Assembly (NCBI GenBank): GCA_016928395.1
Contig: JAFGKV010000169.1
Coordinates: forward strand, 1-5,772
Reading direction: 5' to 3'
Source of the DNA: Candidatus Fermentibacterota bacterium
GTDB lineage: Bacteria; JAFGKV01
DNA length: 5,772 bases
This document shows positions 5,712 to 5,772 of this stretch, one piece after another (the stretch's first letter is position 1; the number at the start of each line of letters is the position of its first letter). The notes under the pieces are model-generated. The model made no database searches and had not been told where the DNA came from. It saw only the letters and a list, made by a program, of their open reading frames with translations. The translations under genes were made by a program, and so were the position numbers.

Positions 5712-5772
5712 CCAAGTTCACCAGTTGGAAATGTGAACATCCTTATGCCACAAGGGGTTAGACCTTTCGAAA
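5712..5772. other. Unassigned sequence interrupting the reverse transcriptase; possible mobile-element end
   Basis: From 5712 outward no reading frame on the minus strand continues reverse-transcriptase similarity; the expected residues before TSQ (G-N-L or similar) are absent. A 6-bp inverted repeat GTTCAC/GTGAAC (5716-5721 and 5733-5738) lies right at the break. The local base composition is less GC-rich than the gene. This fits the end of an inserted element running off the window, but I do not recognise a family and see no transposase. Confidence 0.4.

Noticed and set aside
1-5772. DGR variable repeat (second copy of the template) within the window
   Set aside because: I found no other Asn-codon-rich or RGG.W/GFR-coding segment on either strand, so the target must lie outside.
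1-5772. tRNA, rRNA or riboswitch genes
   Set aside because: No cloverleaf, rRNA signature or known aptamer was recognisable in the intergenic parts.

Overview
The window is high-GC bacterial DNA whose genes all read on the minus strand. Intergenic space is packed with families of short dispersed repeats: GTTCRAY heptad tracts, CCCTTT/AAAGGG hairpin modules and GTAGGAGCGG...CCGCGAA palindromes. That repeat load, together with a membrane FHA protein and a diversity-generating retroelement (DGR), suggests a large, repeat-rich environmental genome of the planctomycete/verrucomicrobial/kiritimatiellote kind. This is a weak inference; nothing here fixes the phylum.

Layout from low to high coordinate: (1) 1-315, repeat modules with no gene. 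(2) 316-1026, a 236-aa protein with an N-terminal FHA domain, a proline-rich linker and two C-terminal membrane segments. (3) 1027-1242, more repeat modules, including eight perfect GTTCRAY heptads. (4) 1243-4453, a tightly coupled pair: a 728-aa alpha-ordered DNA methyltransferase (DPFMGGGT ... DPPY) carrying a six-knuckle cysteine region, followed with a 17-nt overlap by a 346-aa protein with a PD...EAK nuclease signature. This looks like a compact restriction-modification or related defence operon, with a plausible sigma-70 promoter at 4557-4585. (5) 4586-4910, GC-rich and non-coding, with two strong hairpins. (6) about 4915-5069, a sequence that reads as a DGR template repeat: 13 AAC codons among 26 codons, inside an FGE/C-type-lectin frame (RGG.W...CRSANR...GFR). 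(7) 5073-5285, non-coding, with three copies of the GTAGGAG palindrome. (8) 5286-5711, the C-terminal part of a DGR-type reverse transcriptase (TSQ, YMDD, SFLG). (9) 5712-5772, where RT similarity stops abruptly at an unrelated sequence with a small inverted repeat and an in-frame stop.

How the parts fit: the methylase and nuclease probably act together, one marking host DNA and the other cutting unmarked DNA. The RT and template repeat would together rewrite the variable 3' end of a lectin-fold target gene. That target gene is not in the window, and the RT looks broken at its 5' side, so the DGR may be inactive or its front half may lie beyond an insertion. The FHA protein is probably independent. 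All functional calls rest on motif reading; no database search was possible.
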